Below, one piece after another: positions 23,622-33,233 of a stretch of 64,000 nt of DNA (positions are counted from its first letter, which is position 1; each line of letters begins with the position of its first letter). The stretch is from Pseudomonas sp. JAI120. GTDB taxonomy: Bacteria; Pseudomonadota; Gammaproteobacteria; Pseudomonadales; Pseudomonadaceae. A program made the translations under genes and the position numbers. The notes below the pieces were generated by a model, which saw only the letters and a list, made by a program, of their open reading frames with translations, made no database searches and was not told where the DNA came from. The stretch covers positions 27,555 through 91,554 of the forward strand of contig NZ_JACHCZ010000011.1 of assembly GCF_014207255.1 (NCBI RefSeq), in the 5' to 3' direction.

Positions 23622-25640
23622 ATGGTTAACGCGTTTGTTTCGTCACGTTTCAAATTAATCCTTCCAGGCATAAAGACTGACTTTCAAGTACTGGCGTTCA
23701 AAGGCCAGGAGGTGCTTGATCAGCCGTTTTTCATCCAGGTGCAGGTGGTCAGCGAAAACCCTTCACTGGATCTGGAGTCACTGCTCCACCAGCCCGCCTA
23801 CCTGGCTTTTGGCGACGCCAATGAAGGCCTGAACGGGCAGATTTACGCAATTGGCCGCGATGACCCCGGGCGGCGGCTCACCCGCTATCACCTGACGTTG
23901 GCGCCGCATCTCGCCTACCTTGCCCATCGACGCGACCAGCGGATTTTCCAGCAGCGCAGCGTTCCGCAGATCATCGCGGCAGTCCTCGAACACCACGGCA
24001 TCCTGGCCGACCGCTATGCCTTTGAACTGGGGCCGGTGGTCTACCCACCGCGTACGTTCTGCGTGCAATACGCGGAAACCGACCTGCATTTCATCCAGCG
24101 GCTGTGTGAAGAGGAGGGCATTCATTACCACTTCCGTCACAGCGAGAACCAGCATGTGCTGGTGTTTGGCGACGACCAGACCGTATTTCGCCGCCTGCCT
24201 GCGCAGCGTTATTCGCCTGCCGGCGGGCCGCTGGCCGAAACGCGAGTTATCCAGCGTTTCGACGTACGCCTGGCTACCCGCAGCCAGCAAACGGTGCGTC
24301 GTGATCATGACTTCGAGCATCCGTCCTTATGCCTGCAAGACACCGCGGGTTCTGCCTCAGCGCAACCTCTTGAGGACTACCACTACCCGGCTGGGTTTAC
24401 CGGCCATGCACGGGGTGCGCGCCTGGCTCGCAGGGGGTTGGAGCGCCTTCAGATCGGCCGATATCGAGCGTTGGGCAAGAGCGACCAGGCGGTGCTGCGC
24501 AGTGGGTATTTTCTTGAGCTGCACGACCATCCGGATCCGGCCTGCAATGATTTATGGTTGATCACTTCGGTCCGTCACGAGGGTTATCAACCGCAGGTGC
24601 TGGAGGACGCGGCAGGTGAGGTGGATGGATTCCAGGGGTATCGCAACCGTTTCACTGCGACACCCTGGAGTGCACCGTATCGACCCCCTCTCAAGCACCC
24701 CAAGGCGACCATCCACGGCACCCAGACCGCAACGGTGACCGGGCCTGCCGGTGAGGAGGTGCATTGCGATGCATACGGCCGGGTGAAGGTACGGTTTCAC
24801 TGGGACCGACTGGACAAGAGCGATGACAAAAGCAGTTGTTGGGTGCGGGTGGCATCTGGTTGGGCCGGAGACGGGTTTGGCGCAACGATGATCCCGCGGG
24901 TGGGCATGGAAGTGCTGGTGACGTTCCTTGAGGGCGACCCGGATCAGCCGTTGATCAACGGTTGCCTGCCCAATGCATTGCACATGCCGACCTATTCCTT
25001 GCCGCAACACAAGACCCGCAGCATCTTGCGCAGTCGCAGCACCCCGGGCGGAGGCGGCGGCAACGAATTGCACCTGGAAGACCACCGTGGCAAGGAACTC
25101 ATCTACCTTCGGGCTCAGCGGGACCTGGAGCAACAGGTGGGGCATGACAGTCGCCTGGAAGTGGCCGGTGAGCGGCATGAAATCATCCGAGGATTAAGCG
25201 CGGTTCACCTGGAAAGCGAGGAGCATCGTCACGTCACCGGTGACCGCAAGGTTGTGCTCAAAGCCAGCGACCATCTGGACGTGCAAGGCGATAGCCAGAC
25301 CTATGTCGGGCAGACCCTGGTGATTGAAGCCGGGCAACAGGTGCATCTCAAAGCGGGTGCCGGCCTGGTGATCGACGCGGGCGTACAACTGAGCTTCAAG
25401 GCCGGCGGGGAGCACCTGGTGATCCAGGCAGGCGGCATTTTCAGCAGTCGGCCAATCACCCTCGGTGGCACCCCGTCCGCGACCGGGTCGGCGAACTCCC
25501 TGTTGGTTGCCGAGAACCCGAAAATCTCTGCCACACAGGGCGCCATCATGCACTTGGCCAGACAACTGGATGCGGACTTCTGCCCTGTATGTGAGTGCTG
25601 CAGCGAAGGCCTCTGCACTGTCGGCGGGAGGGCAGCCTGA
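23622..25640 (+). CDS. vgrG: type VI secretion system tip protein VgrG
   Basis: A 672-residue spike protein of the type VI secretion system. The N-terminal gp27-like part includes Q-Y-A-E-T-D-L-H-F-I-Q-R-L-C-E-E-E-G, the middle OB-fold has E-E-V-H-C-D-A-Y-G-R-V-K-V-R-F-H-W-D, and a gp5-type beta-helix needle follows. After the needle the protein ends in a cysteine-rich tail (C-P-V-C-E-C-C, then C). No catalytic extension domain is fused, so it should carry separate cargo. The following DUF4123 gene overlaps its stop by 1 nt, pointing to delivery of the downstream lipase. Confidence 0.92.
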   Translation: MVNAFVSSRFKLILPGIKTDFQVLAFKGQEVLDQPFFIQVQVVSENPSLDLESLLHQPAYLAFGDANEGLNGQIYAIGRDDPGRRLTRYHLTLAPHLAYLAHRRDQRIFQQRSVPQIIAAVLEHHGILADRYAFELGPVVYPPRTFCVQYAETDLHFIQRLCEEEGIHYHFRHSENQHVLVFGDDQTVFRRLPAQRYSPAGGPLAETRVIQRFDVRLATRSQQTVRRDHDFEHPSLCLQDTAGSASAQPLEDYHYPAGFTGHARGARLARRGLERLQIGRYRALGKSDQAVLRSGYFLELHDHPDPACNDLWLITSVRHEGYQPQVLEDAAGEVDGFQGYRNRFTATPWSAPYRPPLKHPKATIHGTQTATVTGPAGEEVHCDAYGRVKVRFHWDRLDKSDDKSSCWVRVASGWAGDGFGATMIPRVGMEVLVTFLEGDPDQPLINGCLPNALHMPTYSLPQHKTRSILRSRSTPGGGGGNELHLEDHRGKELIYLRAQRDLEQQVGHDSRLEVAGERHEIIRGLSAVHLESEEHRHVTGDRKVVLKASDHLDVQGDSQTYVGQTLVIEAGQQVHLKAGAGLVIDAGVQLSFKAGGEHLVIQAGGIFSSRPITLGGTPSATGSANSLLVAENPKISATQGAIMHLARQLDADFCPVCECCSEGLCTVGGRAA

Positions 25641-26476
25641 TGGAAAACCTTCCACACCGATGGATGAACCAACAGCAGCAGGCGGGGTACAGGCTGTGCC
25701 TGATGCTTGAGGGTAGTAACGCAGCTTGCCAGCCACTGTTGGCGGCACGTGGTTTTCCAGCGTACTGCCGCCTCTACGCACAAACCCCACTGGCGGAAAT
25801 GGCCACGGCCGGCCCCGTGATCCTGTTGCTGGATCAGGTAGGGGAGCCCGCATTGCTCGATCTTCTGCAGGAACCTGAGATGAATTGGGGGTGGTTGGGC
25901 AGTTTGCCAAACGCGGACCTGACGCACATGTCCCGGCATTGGCGCGACCGGCTGCTGGTCGGACCGGAGAATAACCGGACGCTGTACCGCCTTCACGACA
26001 ATCGTACGTTGGCGCGTGCACTCAGCCATCTGGGTCTTGAGCAATGGCCAGCATTCCTCGGCCCACTGATCAGTGTGTGCTACTGGCATGAAGGCAGTTG
26101 GCACTGTGGCGACAACCCTGCTCCCGGTGACTATCCGGTGCCCGAGCCAGCCCCTTGGTTGAACACGCCCAACCCGAATGCCTGCGCCATCCTGCACGCC
26201 AATATCCTGCGTTACCTGCTGGCTGAGCACAGTGAAGACCTGGCGGCATTGGTTGAATTTCATGATCCAAGAGTCTGGCTGACCCAGGTCCTTGAGCAGG
26301 CTCGCGCCTGGCAATGGAGTAGCCCGGAACAGCTGGAGTTCCTGGTCGTGCGACGGTTGGAAGAGGCCACTCGCAGCAGCGTGATTCGGTGGCAGCCGAT
26401 GGTTGGAGAAACACCGCAGGATCACTTTGAACGAGTTAAGCAGCAGTGGCACATGTTGGAGAACAAGGATGAGTAA
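25640..26476 (+). CDS. DUF4123 domain protein, T6SS effector adaptor
   Basis: A 278-residue DUF4123 protein, a family of adaptor/chaperones that load specific effectors onto the adjacent VgrG. Visible features are the N-terminal Y-R-L-C-L-M-L-E-G strand and the central F-L-G-P-L-I and L-V-G-P-E segments. It starts within the vgrG stop (TGATG), and its end overlaps the next start, so the four genes are co-translated. It is expected to act in the cytoplasm before secretion. Partner specificity for the lipase at 27264 is inferred from gene order. Confidence 0.82.
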   Translation: MENLPHRWMNQQQQAGYRLCLMLEGSNAACQPLLAARGFPAYCRLYAQTPLAEMATAGPVILLLDQVGEPALLDLLQEPEMNWGWLGSLPNADLTHMSRHWRDRLLVGPENNRTLYRLHDNRTLARALSHLGLEQWPAFLGPLISVCYWHEGSWHCGDNPAPGDYPVPEPAPWLNTPNPNACAILHANILRYLLAEHSEDLAALVEFHDPRVWLTQVLEQARAWQWSSPEQLEFLVVRRLEEATRSSVIRWQPMVGETPQDHFERVKQQWHMLENKDE

Positions 26477-27251
26477 GCGTGTATGGGGCGTGTTGCTTGC
26501 GCTGGCAATGGCGGGACTTTCGGGGTGTGCGATGAAGCCGGTTGATCGCTTTACGTTGGAGGTGGATTTACCTGCGGAATTTGAACTTAAAACTGCCGCC
26601 AACTACGGGCCCGCAACGGGTGAGACCTGCACCTTGCCAAGGCGCAGAGGCAAGAGGCCGGAGCGGAAGGTCTTTTTTACCGAGTACAAGCCGGTGGCAA
26701 GTCGGGCGAGTTATGAGTTGCCGCTGAGTGAAACGGTAGAGGGGTGTCCGCTGGTATTACGCAGTGTGGAGTTTGATTTTTACGCGAAGTGGGGAACGCG
26801 GGATTCGGATGTTGGGGGGGATATGGGGGGGATTTCCATTCGGGATCGTCTGGAGGGGGATAGGCCAGGAATGCCTGAGTCGGGAGTTCAGGAACTGTCT
26901 TGGCAATGTCAGTGGTTGTTTCGAACTGTGGGGCCGATACATGCGATCAGAAAGGTTCTGAACTGTAATTCGCTGGGTGCTACAGGGCAAAAATATAAAG
27001 CTCACTCGCGCGGTGTTTTTTCGCGAGATGAATTGGGCGGGAAAAAAGTATTGATAAAGCTGAGCCTCATGAGTGAGGAGCGACCTTATATGGGCGATAA
27101 CTGGGTTCGTTTTCCTCAAGGATGGAAACGCTGTAGAGGCAAAAGTTTTGAGGACCAGTACGCGTTTTGTGGGGGGAACACTACAGATTTCAAATCCTTC
27201 AAAATGCCCGATGGGCGTGTATGTGACATATATCCAAGTTGCAGTGAATAA
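26469..27251 (+). CDS. putative T6SS immunity lipoprotein
   Basis: A 260-residue protein with a lipoprotein signal peptide: basic start, hydrophobic helix, lipobox L-S-G-C with Cys20. It has no recognised domain and is lower in GC than the vgrG gene. A lipoprotein encoded between a DUF4123 adaptor and a lipase effector fits the role of a periplasmic immunity protein (Tli type) that protects the producer from its own phospholipase. The ATG overlaps the upstream stop by 8 nt. Several cysteines in the C-terminal half may form disulfides. Confidence 0.7.
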   Translation: MSKRVWGVLLALAMAGLSGCAMKPVDRFTLEVDLPAEFELKTAANYGPATGETCTLPRRRGKRPERKVFFTEYKPVASRASYELPLSETVEGCPLVLRSVEFDFYAKWGTRDSDVGGDMGGISIRDRLEGDRPGMPESGVQELSWQCQWLFRTVGPIHAIRKVLNCNSLGATGQKYKAHSRGVFSRDELGGKKVLIKLSLMSEERPYMGDNWVRFPQGWKRCRGKSFEDQYAFCGGNTTDFKSFKMPDGRVCDIYPSCSE

Positions 27252-27263
27252 GGATGTTCAAGC

Positions 27264-29414
27264 ATGACGATGGAACAATGGAAAAAACCGTTTTTTAACG
27301 CAAAAATGCCCGCCTGTACGGTGCGTGGAGACTGGTTGAGTTTTTGTCTAGTGGACGAGTACGGTGACGGGAAAGCTTATGGAGGGCTCAAGTATGAAAT
27401 TTTTGACAGTGTAGGGCAGCGATACGCGGGCCGTTTGAATGGAGATGGCTTTGTACGATTAGAGGGGCACTGCCGTGGTCCTGTAGTGTTGGTTTTCGAT
27501 GCTATGTATCAGGAGTTGGGAAGCTACTATTCGACATTGCAGAGGCGAGAAAAGTATCCGTTACCCATCACCGACCTTCAGGTCAGAGCTGAACAAACGA
27601 AATTTTCAACATCCAGCGGTGAGCAAACCGAGAGCAATTCTGCGCGGCAGAAAGCTGACCACTTTTATCAGGTTGAAGTGAGCGACTTGGTTCGTCAGGG
27701 CTCCCATTTACCGGCCGTGACACCCACTGCTTACCGGCCCAAACGCCACGCACTAAAAATGATGGCCGATCTGGGGTTCGGTCCTTCCCAACCCTCCTTA
27801 TCAGGGGTCGTGTTGTTCCCGAGCAATCACACCGTTCTCGAAGTACGTCCACTGCGAGCCCTGCGTCCAATGCTCTCCACGGAAGACCGCTTCTGTGCCT
27901 TGAATCTGTATCAACTGGCACTGTTTGCCGCGTTGAGTTACTGCGATTTTGGCCAGGAGCCCCCAGACAAACCATTTGATCAAGTACGCTTTCCACTGGA
28001 TCCCAGTGTTGGAAATTTGTTTGCTGAACAACTATCTGGGTTTCACCAGGCCTGGCGAGTTGATCCGGAGCAAGTGCGACGTTTTTATCCGCTTTATGAG
28101 GATGTCCCTTACTCACGGCGTTTTGAAATTCTGCCCTTCGATCCTGAGCTGTATCCGCAAAATCGTCCGGAGTTGGAGGAAAAACAGGAACACCCTGCGG
28201 GTTTGCACTTCTTCGATGACGAAAAAGGCGGTACTGATACCCAGGCTTTCATAACTCACCACGATGAGGTCATCCTGATAGCGGTGCGTGGCACCGCCAG
28301 CCCATCTGATGGATTGCGAGATGCCAACGCCCATCAAGTGCCCTTCATCGATGGCGTAGGCAAGGCGCACGAGGGTTTTTATCAGGCGTACCGAGCAGTG
28401 CGTAACTTCGTGTTGCGATACCTCGACCAGTTTCATGTCGGGCAACGAATAGTTATATGTGGTCATAGCCTTGGCGGCGCCATCGCGTTGCTCTTGGCTG
28501 AGGGGCTGCGCCGAATTTCCGACGCGCACTACAACATCCTCCTCTACACCTACGGCGCCCCCCGCGCCGCCGACTCTGAGTTCAACACCGGCGCCTCCAC
28601 GTTGGTTCACCACCGCATCGTCAACCACAACGACCCGGTCCCCAGCGTCCCGGCCCCTTGGATGAACACCACCGCCAAACTCTGGATCCCCGGTGCCGTC
28701 ACGCTGTTCAGCGCCCCCACGGCCGGGGGCCTGTTATTCGCCGCCGGCCTGGTGCGTATTGGCGGTAACCCCTACCAACACCACGGCGATCAACAGCACT
28801 TCATGCCGATCGTGCTCCCGGACGGTACGCATTCGTCCGTGCTGTGGAAGCCGGGCTGCGAGTCCATTGAAGAAGCCGGCCGCAACCGAGCATGGCAAAC
28901 GCGCGGTGACATGCCCGATCGCGATGGCCTGATCAAGCAGTTGGTGCAATACAAACAGCATTTCATGACTGCCAGCTACATCCCGGCCGCCTGGGCGACG
29001 TTGCGTCGCTGGCAACAAGCTGTGGATAGCAACGGTCCTCTGGTTACCCAAAGGGAGTTTGAACTGCTCGACCATGCCCTTGCGACCATGCGCAAACAAC
29101 TGCGAGACAAGCGGCGTGAACTGACTCGACAGCGCCCGGCCAACGACCGTGCCTATGAATACCATGAGCCGCTGAACGCCGAGATCGACCGCCTGCACAC
29201 CAGTCGCGAGCGCCTGCAAACCCTGCGCTGGCGTCGTCTTGAAGCGCGTGATGTGTATGGCAGCCATAGCCACTCCTCCAACCTGCAACCCAGTCTCAAG
29301 CGCTGGCTTCGCCATCGTGAAAACCAGGAGTTGCCTCAGGTCGCCAGCATCCCTCCCGCTGCGCAGAGTGAGCTGGGGAGGGCACAACCGCTGGATCTCG
29401 ACTCAATCGTGTGA
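27264..29414 (+). CDS. T6SS class 3 lipase effector (Tle-like)
   Basis: A 716-residue protein with a lipase class 3 domain. The nucleophile elbow is G-H-S-L-G-G with the serine at about residue 402, followed by Y-G-A-P-R and N-H-N-D-P-V-P. The histidines of H-H-G-D-Q-Q-H are candidates for the triad. The N-terminal 150 residues may be the domain that docks on VgrG or the adaptor. The C-terminal 150 residues are Arg/Gln-rich and likely helical. Gene order vgrG-adaptor-lipoprotein-lipase matches antibacterial phospholipase modules. Composition changes sharply near the active site: AT-rich before about 28490 and GC-rich after. A triacylglycerol lipase role outside T6SS is less likely. Confidence 0.82.
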   Translation: MTMEQWKKPFFNAKMPACTVRGDWLSFCLVDEYGDGKAYGGLKYEIFDSVGQRYAGRLNGDGFVRLEGHCRGPVVLVFDAMYQELGSYYSTLQRREKYPLPITDLQVRAEQTKFSTSSGEQTESNSARQKADHFYQVEVSDLVRQGSHLPAVTPTAYRPKRHALKMMADLGFGPSQPSLSGVVLFPSNHTVLEVRPLRALRPMLSTEDRFCALNLYQLALFAALSYCDFGQEPPDKPFDQVRFPLDPSVGNLFAEQLSGFHQAWRVDPEQVRRFYPLYEDVPYSRRFEILPFDPELYPQNRPELEEKQEHPAGLHFFDDEKGGTDTQAFITHHDEVILIAVRGTASPSDGLRDANAHQVPFIDGVGKAHEGFYQAYRAVRNFVLRYLDQFHVGQRIVICGHSLGGAIALLLAEGLRRISDAHYNILLYTYGAPRAADSEFNTGASTLVHHRIVNHNDPVPSVPAPWMNTTAKLWIPGAVTLFSAPTAGGLLFAAGLVRIGGNPYQHHGDQQHFMPIVLPDGTHSSVLWKPGCESIEEAGRNRAWQTRGDMPDRDGLIKQLVQYKQHFMTASYIPAAWATLRRWQQAVDSNGPLVTQREFELLDHALATMRKQLRDKRRELTRQRPANDRAYEYHEPLNAEIDRLHTSRERLQTLRWRRLEARDVYGSHSHSSNLQPSLKRWLRHRENQELPQVASIPPAAQSELGRAQPLDLDSIV

Positions 29415-29423
29415 TCGGCGTGC

Positions 29424-30659
29424 TTATACAAACTCCACCTGCGCCGGCTGGCGTTTCATCAGCACCTTGCCGTGGCGAATCGAGTACAGCGGTAGCCCTT
29501 GGCTGCGAATCACCTCGTAGTCGCTGTCGGCTGAGAGGATCAACAGGTTGGCCGGGCGCCCGGCCTCAAGGCCGTAACGGTCACCCAGGGCCATGGCCTT
29601 GGCGCTGTTGTCGGTCACCAGGTCGAGGGCGCTTTGCAGGTTGCGGTAGCCGAGCATATGGCAGATGTGCAAACCGGCTTCCAGCACGCGCAGGATGTTG
29701 CCGTTGCCCAGCGGGTACCAGGGATCGACGATGGAGTCCTGGCCAAAGCATACGTTCATGCCGGCCTCCAGCAGCTCGTTGACCCGGGTGACGCCGCGGC
29801 GTTTCGGGAAGCTGTCGAAGCGGCCCTGCAGGTGGATGCTTTCGGTGGGGCAAGAGACGAAGCTGATCCCGGAGTGCCCCAGCAGGCGGAAGAGTTTGGC
29901 GCAGTAGGCATTGTCGTAGGAGCCCATGGCCGTGGTGTGGCTGGCGGTGACGCGGGCGCCCATGTCGCGGCTGCGGGCTTCTTCGGCGAGTACTTCGAGG
30001 AAGCGTGAATGCGGGTCGTCGGTTTCGTCGCAGTGCACATCCACCAGGCAGCCGGTGCGTTCGGCCAGGTCCATCAGGAACTTGACTGAACTCACGCCTT
30101 GGTCGCGGGTGTATTCAAAGTGAGGGATGCCGCCGATCACATCAGCGCCGAGGCGAATGGCTTCTTCCATCAGCTCGCGGCCGTTGCGGTACGACTCGAT
30201 GCCTTCCTGGGGAAAGGCGACGATTTGCAGGTCGATCAGGTGCGTGCTTTCTTCGCGCACTTGCAGCATGGCCTTGAGCGCCGTGAGGTCGGGGTCGGTG
30301 ACATCGACATGGGTGCGTACATGCTGGATGCCGTGAGCGGCGAGGGCCTGGATGGTTTTTTTGGCGCGGGTCCTGGTGTCTTCCTCGGTGATGGTGGCCT
30401 TGCGTTCGCCCCAGCACTCGATGCCTTCGAACAGGGTGCCGCTCATGTTCCAGCGCGGTTCGCCGGCGGTGAGGGTGGCATCGAGGTGAATATGCGGTTC
30501 GACGAAGGGCGGTATCACCAGGTTGCCGGCCGCATCCAGGTCATCGGCCGCCATTAACGGTGCTGTTGTTTGTGGGGTGATGCTGGCGATCCGGCCGTGT
30601 TCCAGGTGCAGATCATGCAGGCCTTCACGGTTGCGCAGGCGGGCGTTGATGATGTGCAT
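29424..30659 (-). CDS. codA: cytosine deaminase
   Basis: A 411-residue amidohydrolase that converts cytosine to uracil. Metal ligands and active-site residues are visible: H-I-H-L-D, H-C-D-E-T-D-D, S-H-T-T-A-M-G, and G-Q-D-S-I-V-D-P-W-Y-P-L-G, the last nearly identical to E. coli CodA. The ATG at 30659 follows GAGGAA; a longer frame begins at 30686. It is the last gene of a codB-pucR-codA unit. Some close relatives act on creatinine or isoguanine, but the neighbouring permease supports cytosine. Confidence 0.88.
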   Translation of the reverse strand: MHIINARLRNREGLHDLHLEHGRIASITPQTTAPLMAADDLDAAGNLVIPPFVEPHIHLDATLTAGEPRWNMSGTLFEGIECWGERKATITEEDTRTRAKKTIQALAAHGIQHVRTHVDVTDPDLTALKAMLQVREESTHLIDLQIVAFPQEGIESYRNGRELMEEAIRLGADVIGGIPHFEYTRDQGVSSVKFLMDLAERTGCLVDVHCDETDDPHSRFLEVLAEEARSRDMGARVTASHTTAMGSYDNAYCAKLFRLLGHSGISFVSCPTESIHLQGRFDSFPKRRGVTRVNELLEAGMNVCFGQDSIVDPWYPLGNGNILRVLEAGLHICHMLGYRNLQSALDLVTDNSAKAMALGDRYGLEAGRPANLLILSADSDYEVIRSQGLPLYSIRHGKVLMKRQPAQVEFV

Positions 30660-30686
30660 GGGCAAGTTCCTCTTGGCTAAAAACAA

Positions 30687-31892
30687 TCAGGCAGACAGCC
30701 GCCAGATCATCAGGGCGATGCCGATGTCCAGGCGGTCATAAGCGTTATCCAGCGTCAGCCCACACAGGGCTTCGATGCGCTGGACACGGTGTGTCAGGGT
30801 ATTGCGGTGTACGGCCAGGCGCTGGGCGGCAGCCACAAGGTTACCATTCTCGTGAAACCAGGCTTCCAGGGTCGGCATCAGGCTGGGCCCGTGGTGCAGG
30901 TCGTGACGCAGCAGCGGGCCCAGGCGTTCATTGAGGAATTGGTCGAGCAGGGCGCGATCACGCACGCCGCTGAGCAGCTTGAGCACGCCCAGTTCGTCAT
31001 ACACGCACAGCCCGGCACGTTCGCTGAACCGTCGTGCCGCCGCCAATGCCTGGCGTGCTTCGTCCTGCGCCTGGGCCAGGTGCGCGGGTGGGTGTGCGGC
31101 GGCACTCAGGCCGATAAACAATTTCAGCGGTGCCAGGCGCAGGTTGAGCGGGTTCAGCCAACTGGCCAATTGTTGGCGATTGGCCAACGCCGTGACGGCA
31201 TCCGGTGCCGGCAGCAGCAGGGTCCATTGCCCGGCGCGACCCAGTACCGGCAGCACCGCCGATAACTGACGCAAGCGTCGACTGATAGCGTCGTGTTGCC
31301 GCGCCAGCTGCGCCTCCACCTGTGCCGCGTCGCCTTGGGCAAACAGCAGCTCACTGCCTTCCACCTGCAGTTGGGCGACCTGCCAATGCCCGGCCAGTGA
31401 CATGTTCAATTGCACGGCCCGATGCAGCAGCAAATCCAGGGATTGATAATCCCCGGTCAGCAAGCGCTCCAGCACGTCGTGCCGCGAGCGCCCCAGTTGT
31501 TCGGACTGGATCAGCGCCGAACCAATCGCCTGGGTCACCAGCACCATTTTCAGCGAGTAGGGCTGCTCGATCAGCGGCATGCCGGCGGCTTCGGCGGCGT
31601 CGAGCAAGCGCTGGGGAATCGCCTGGATATACGCCGCTCCCGTCAGGATCACCAGCCCGGCCACTTGGCGCTGGCAGGCTTCGTCCAGCAGTTGCAGGAG
31701 GTTGGCCTCATCCCGAGGGTGATTGATGCCGGTGACGAACACCAATTCACCACCCAGCACCCACTCGGCGATCCCACTGTTTTCCGCCACATAAGGCCAA
31801 CGCACGACGTTATCCAGGGCGGCAGCGCCGGCGCGCAGGCACATGGATTCCAGGCCCGGCAACGCCAGTACATCCGCAATCGTCAGGCTCAT
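30687..31892 (-). CDS. PucR family transcriptional regulator
   Basis: A 401-residue regulator with an N-terminal PucR purine-catabolism domain (T-I-A-D-V-L-A-L-P-G-L, then V-L-G-G-E-L-V-F-V-T-G) and a C-terminal PucR-type helix-turn-helix (A-A-Q-R-L-A-V-H-R-N-T-L-T-H-R-V-Q-R-I). It lies between codB and codA on the same strand; its start overlaps the codB stop by 4 nt. It probably responds to pyrimidine or purine availability and controls the operon. Confidence 0.88.
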   Translation of the reverse strand: MSLTIADVLALPGLESMCLRAGAAALDNVVRWPYVAENSGIAEWVLGGELVFVTGINHPRDEANLLQLLDEACQRQVAGLVILTGAAYIQAIPQRLLDAAEAAGMPLIEQPYSLKMVLVTQAIGSALIQSEQLGRSRHDVLERLLTGDYQSLDLLLHRAVQLNMSLAGHWQVAQLQVEGSELLFAQGDAAQVEAQLARQHDAISRRLRQLSAVLPVLGRAGQWTLLLPAPDAVTALANRQQLASWLNPLNLRLAPLKLFIGLSAAAHPPAHLAQAQDEARQALAAARRFSERAGLCVYDELGVLKLLSGVRDRALLDQFLNERLGPLLRHDLHHGPSLMPTLEAWFHENGNLVAAAQRLAVHRNTLTHRVQRIEALCGLTLDNAYDRLDIGIALMIWRLSA

Positions 31893-33151
31893 GCCCGGGC
31901 ATCAGCCAAGGGTACACGCAGCACGGCGGTGAGTACGACGTAGGTCAGCGACGCGGCAGCGATACCCACCAATGGCGCGACCCACGGCGAGTTGAACGCC
32001 AGCACGGTCCCCACCGCGTACGCCACCAGCCCGGCCCAGTTGAAGGCCGGCAGGCGTGCATCCGCCAGGCGCGGGTAGTGGCCGCGCCAGCGGTAGAAGA
32101 AGTCCGCCATGATCACCCCGCCAATCGGCGGAATCACCGTGCCCAGCAGTATCAGGTACGGCACCAGCATGTCGTACATGCCCAGCAACGCCAGCAAGGT
32201 GCCGATCACCGCACCCGTCAACGTCACGGTTTTGCGGCGTTTGGTGCGCAGCAGGTTGCAACCGGCCACGGCGAAGTTGTAGATGGTGTTGTCCTGGGTG
32301 CTCCAGATATTGAGCAGCAACATGGCCATTGCCGCCATGGCGAAGCCTTGCAGCAGCAACACTTCGACCACATCGGGCTGTTGGTAGACGATGGCGCCAT
32401 AGGCGCCGATCAGCACCATCAAACCATTGCCGATAAAGAACCCGATCAGGCTGGCCAGCACCGCGACCTTGGCCGAGCGGGAAAACCGCGTCCAGTTGGT
32501 GGCCTGGGTGGCGCCGCTGACGAACGTGCCGAACACCAGGGTGATCGCCGTGGACACATCCAGCTCGCCGGTCGGCACCACCGCCAGCAGCCCATCCAGC
32601 CCGCCGACTTTCACCGTGGCGACCCACATCGACAGCAACAGCAACAGGCCCATGGCTGGCACTGCGATGTAGGAAAGAATCTCCAGCCCGCGATAGCCCA
32701 CGTAGGCCGTGGCGCAAAATACCAGGCCGAACAGCACCATCAACGCCAGCACGCTGCCCTGGCTCAGCTCGAAATACTTGCCGAGCACTACGGCGGCCGT
32801 GGCGGTGCCCCAGGCGTACCAGCCGATCTGGGTGAAACCGAGGATCAAGTCACTGAGCTTGCTGCCCACCTCGCCAAAGCAGAAGCGGCCCATCAACACC
32901 GAGTTCAACCCGCTCTTGAACGCGATGTAACCCAGGCCTGCGGCGTAGATACCCAACAGCAGGTTACCCAAGGCCACCACGCCGAGCATCTCGGTGAAAC
33001 TGAACGCCACCCCGAGCTTGCCGCCGGCAAACATGGTCGCGGTAAAAAAGGTGAAGCCCAACAGCACCATTGCGGTGGATGCCAGGCCCTTGCGCGCATG
33101 CATGGGGACTTCGCTTAAGGGGTAATCGTTGCCCGGTTCTTGCTGCGTCAT
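31889..33151 (-). CDS. codB: cytosine permease (NCS1 family)
   Basis: A 420-residue inner-membrane permease with about twelve hydrophobic segments. NCS1 hallmarks include G-G-K-L-G-V near residue 43, G-Y-R-G-L-E near the middle, and P-P-I-G-G-V-I-M-A-D-F-F toward the C-terminus, as in CodB. GGGAGC precedes the ATG by six bases. It is first in the codB-pucR-codA unit and takes up cytosine for the deaminase. Confidence 0.88.
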   Translation of the reverse strand: MTQQEPGNDYPLSEVPMHARKGLASTAMVLLGFTFFTATMFAGGKLGVAFSFTEMLGVVALGNLLLGIYAAGLGYIAFKSGLNSVLMGRFCFGEVGSKLSDLILGFTQIGWYAWGTATAAVVLGKYFELSQGSVLALMVLFGLVFCATAYVGYRGLEILSYIAVPAMGLLLLLSMWVATVKVGGLDGLLAVVPTGELDVSTAITLVFGTFVSGATQATNWTRFSRSAKVAVLASLIGFFIGNGLMVLIGAYGAIVYQQPDVVEVLLLQGFAMAAMAMLLLNIWSTQDNTIYNFAVAGCNLLRTKRRKTVTLTGAVIGTLLALLGMYDMLVPYLILLGTVIPPIGGVIMADFFYRWRGHYPRLADARLPAFNWAGLVAYAVGTVLAFNSPWVAPLVGIAAASLTYVVLTAVLRVPLADARA

Positions 33152-33233
33152 GTCCGTGCTCCCTGAATGAGTGACGCAGGCCTATTGCACCGGGCGTGCC
33201 AAATCAGCGGCAGTGACAGGCGCACGGTCGGCG

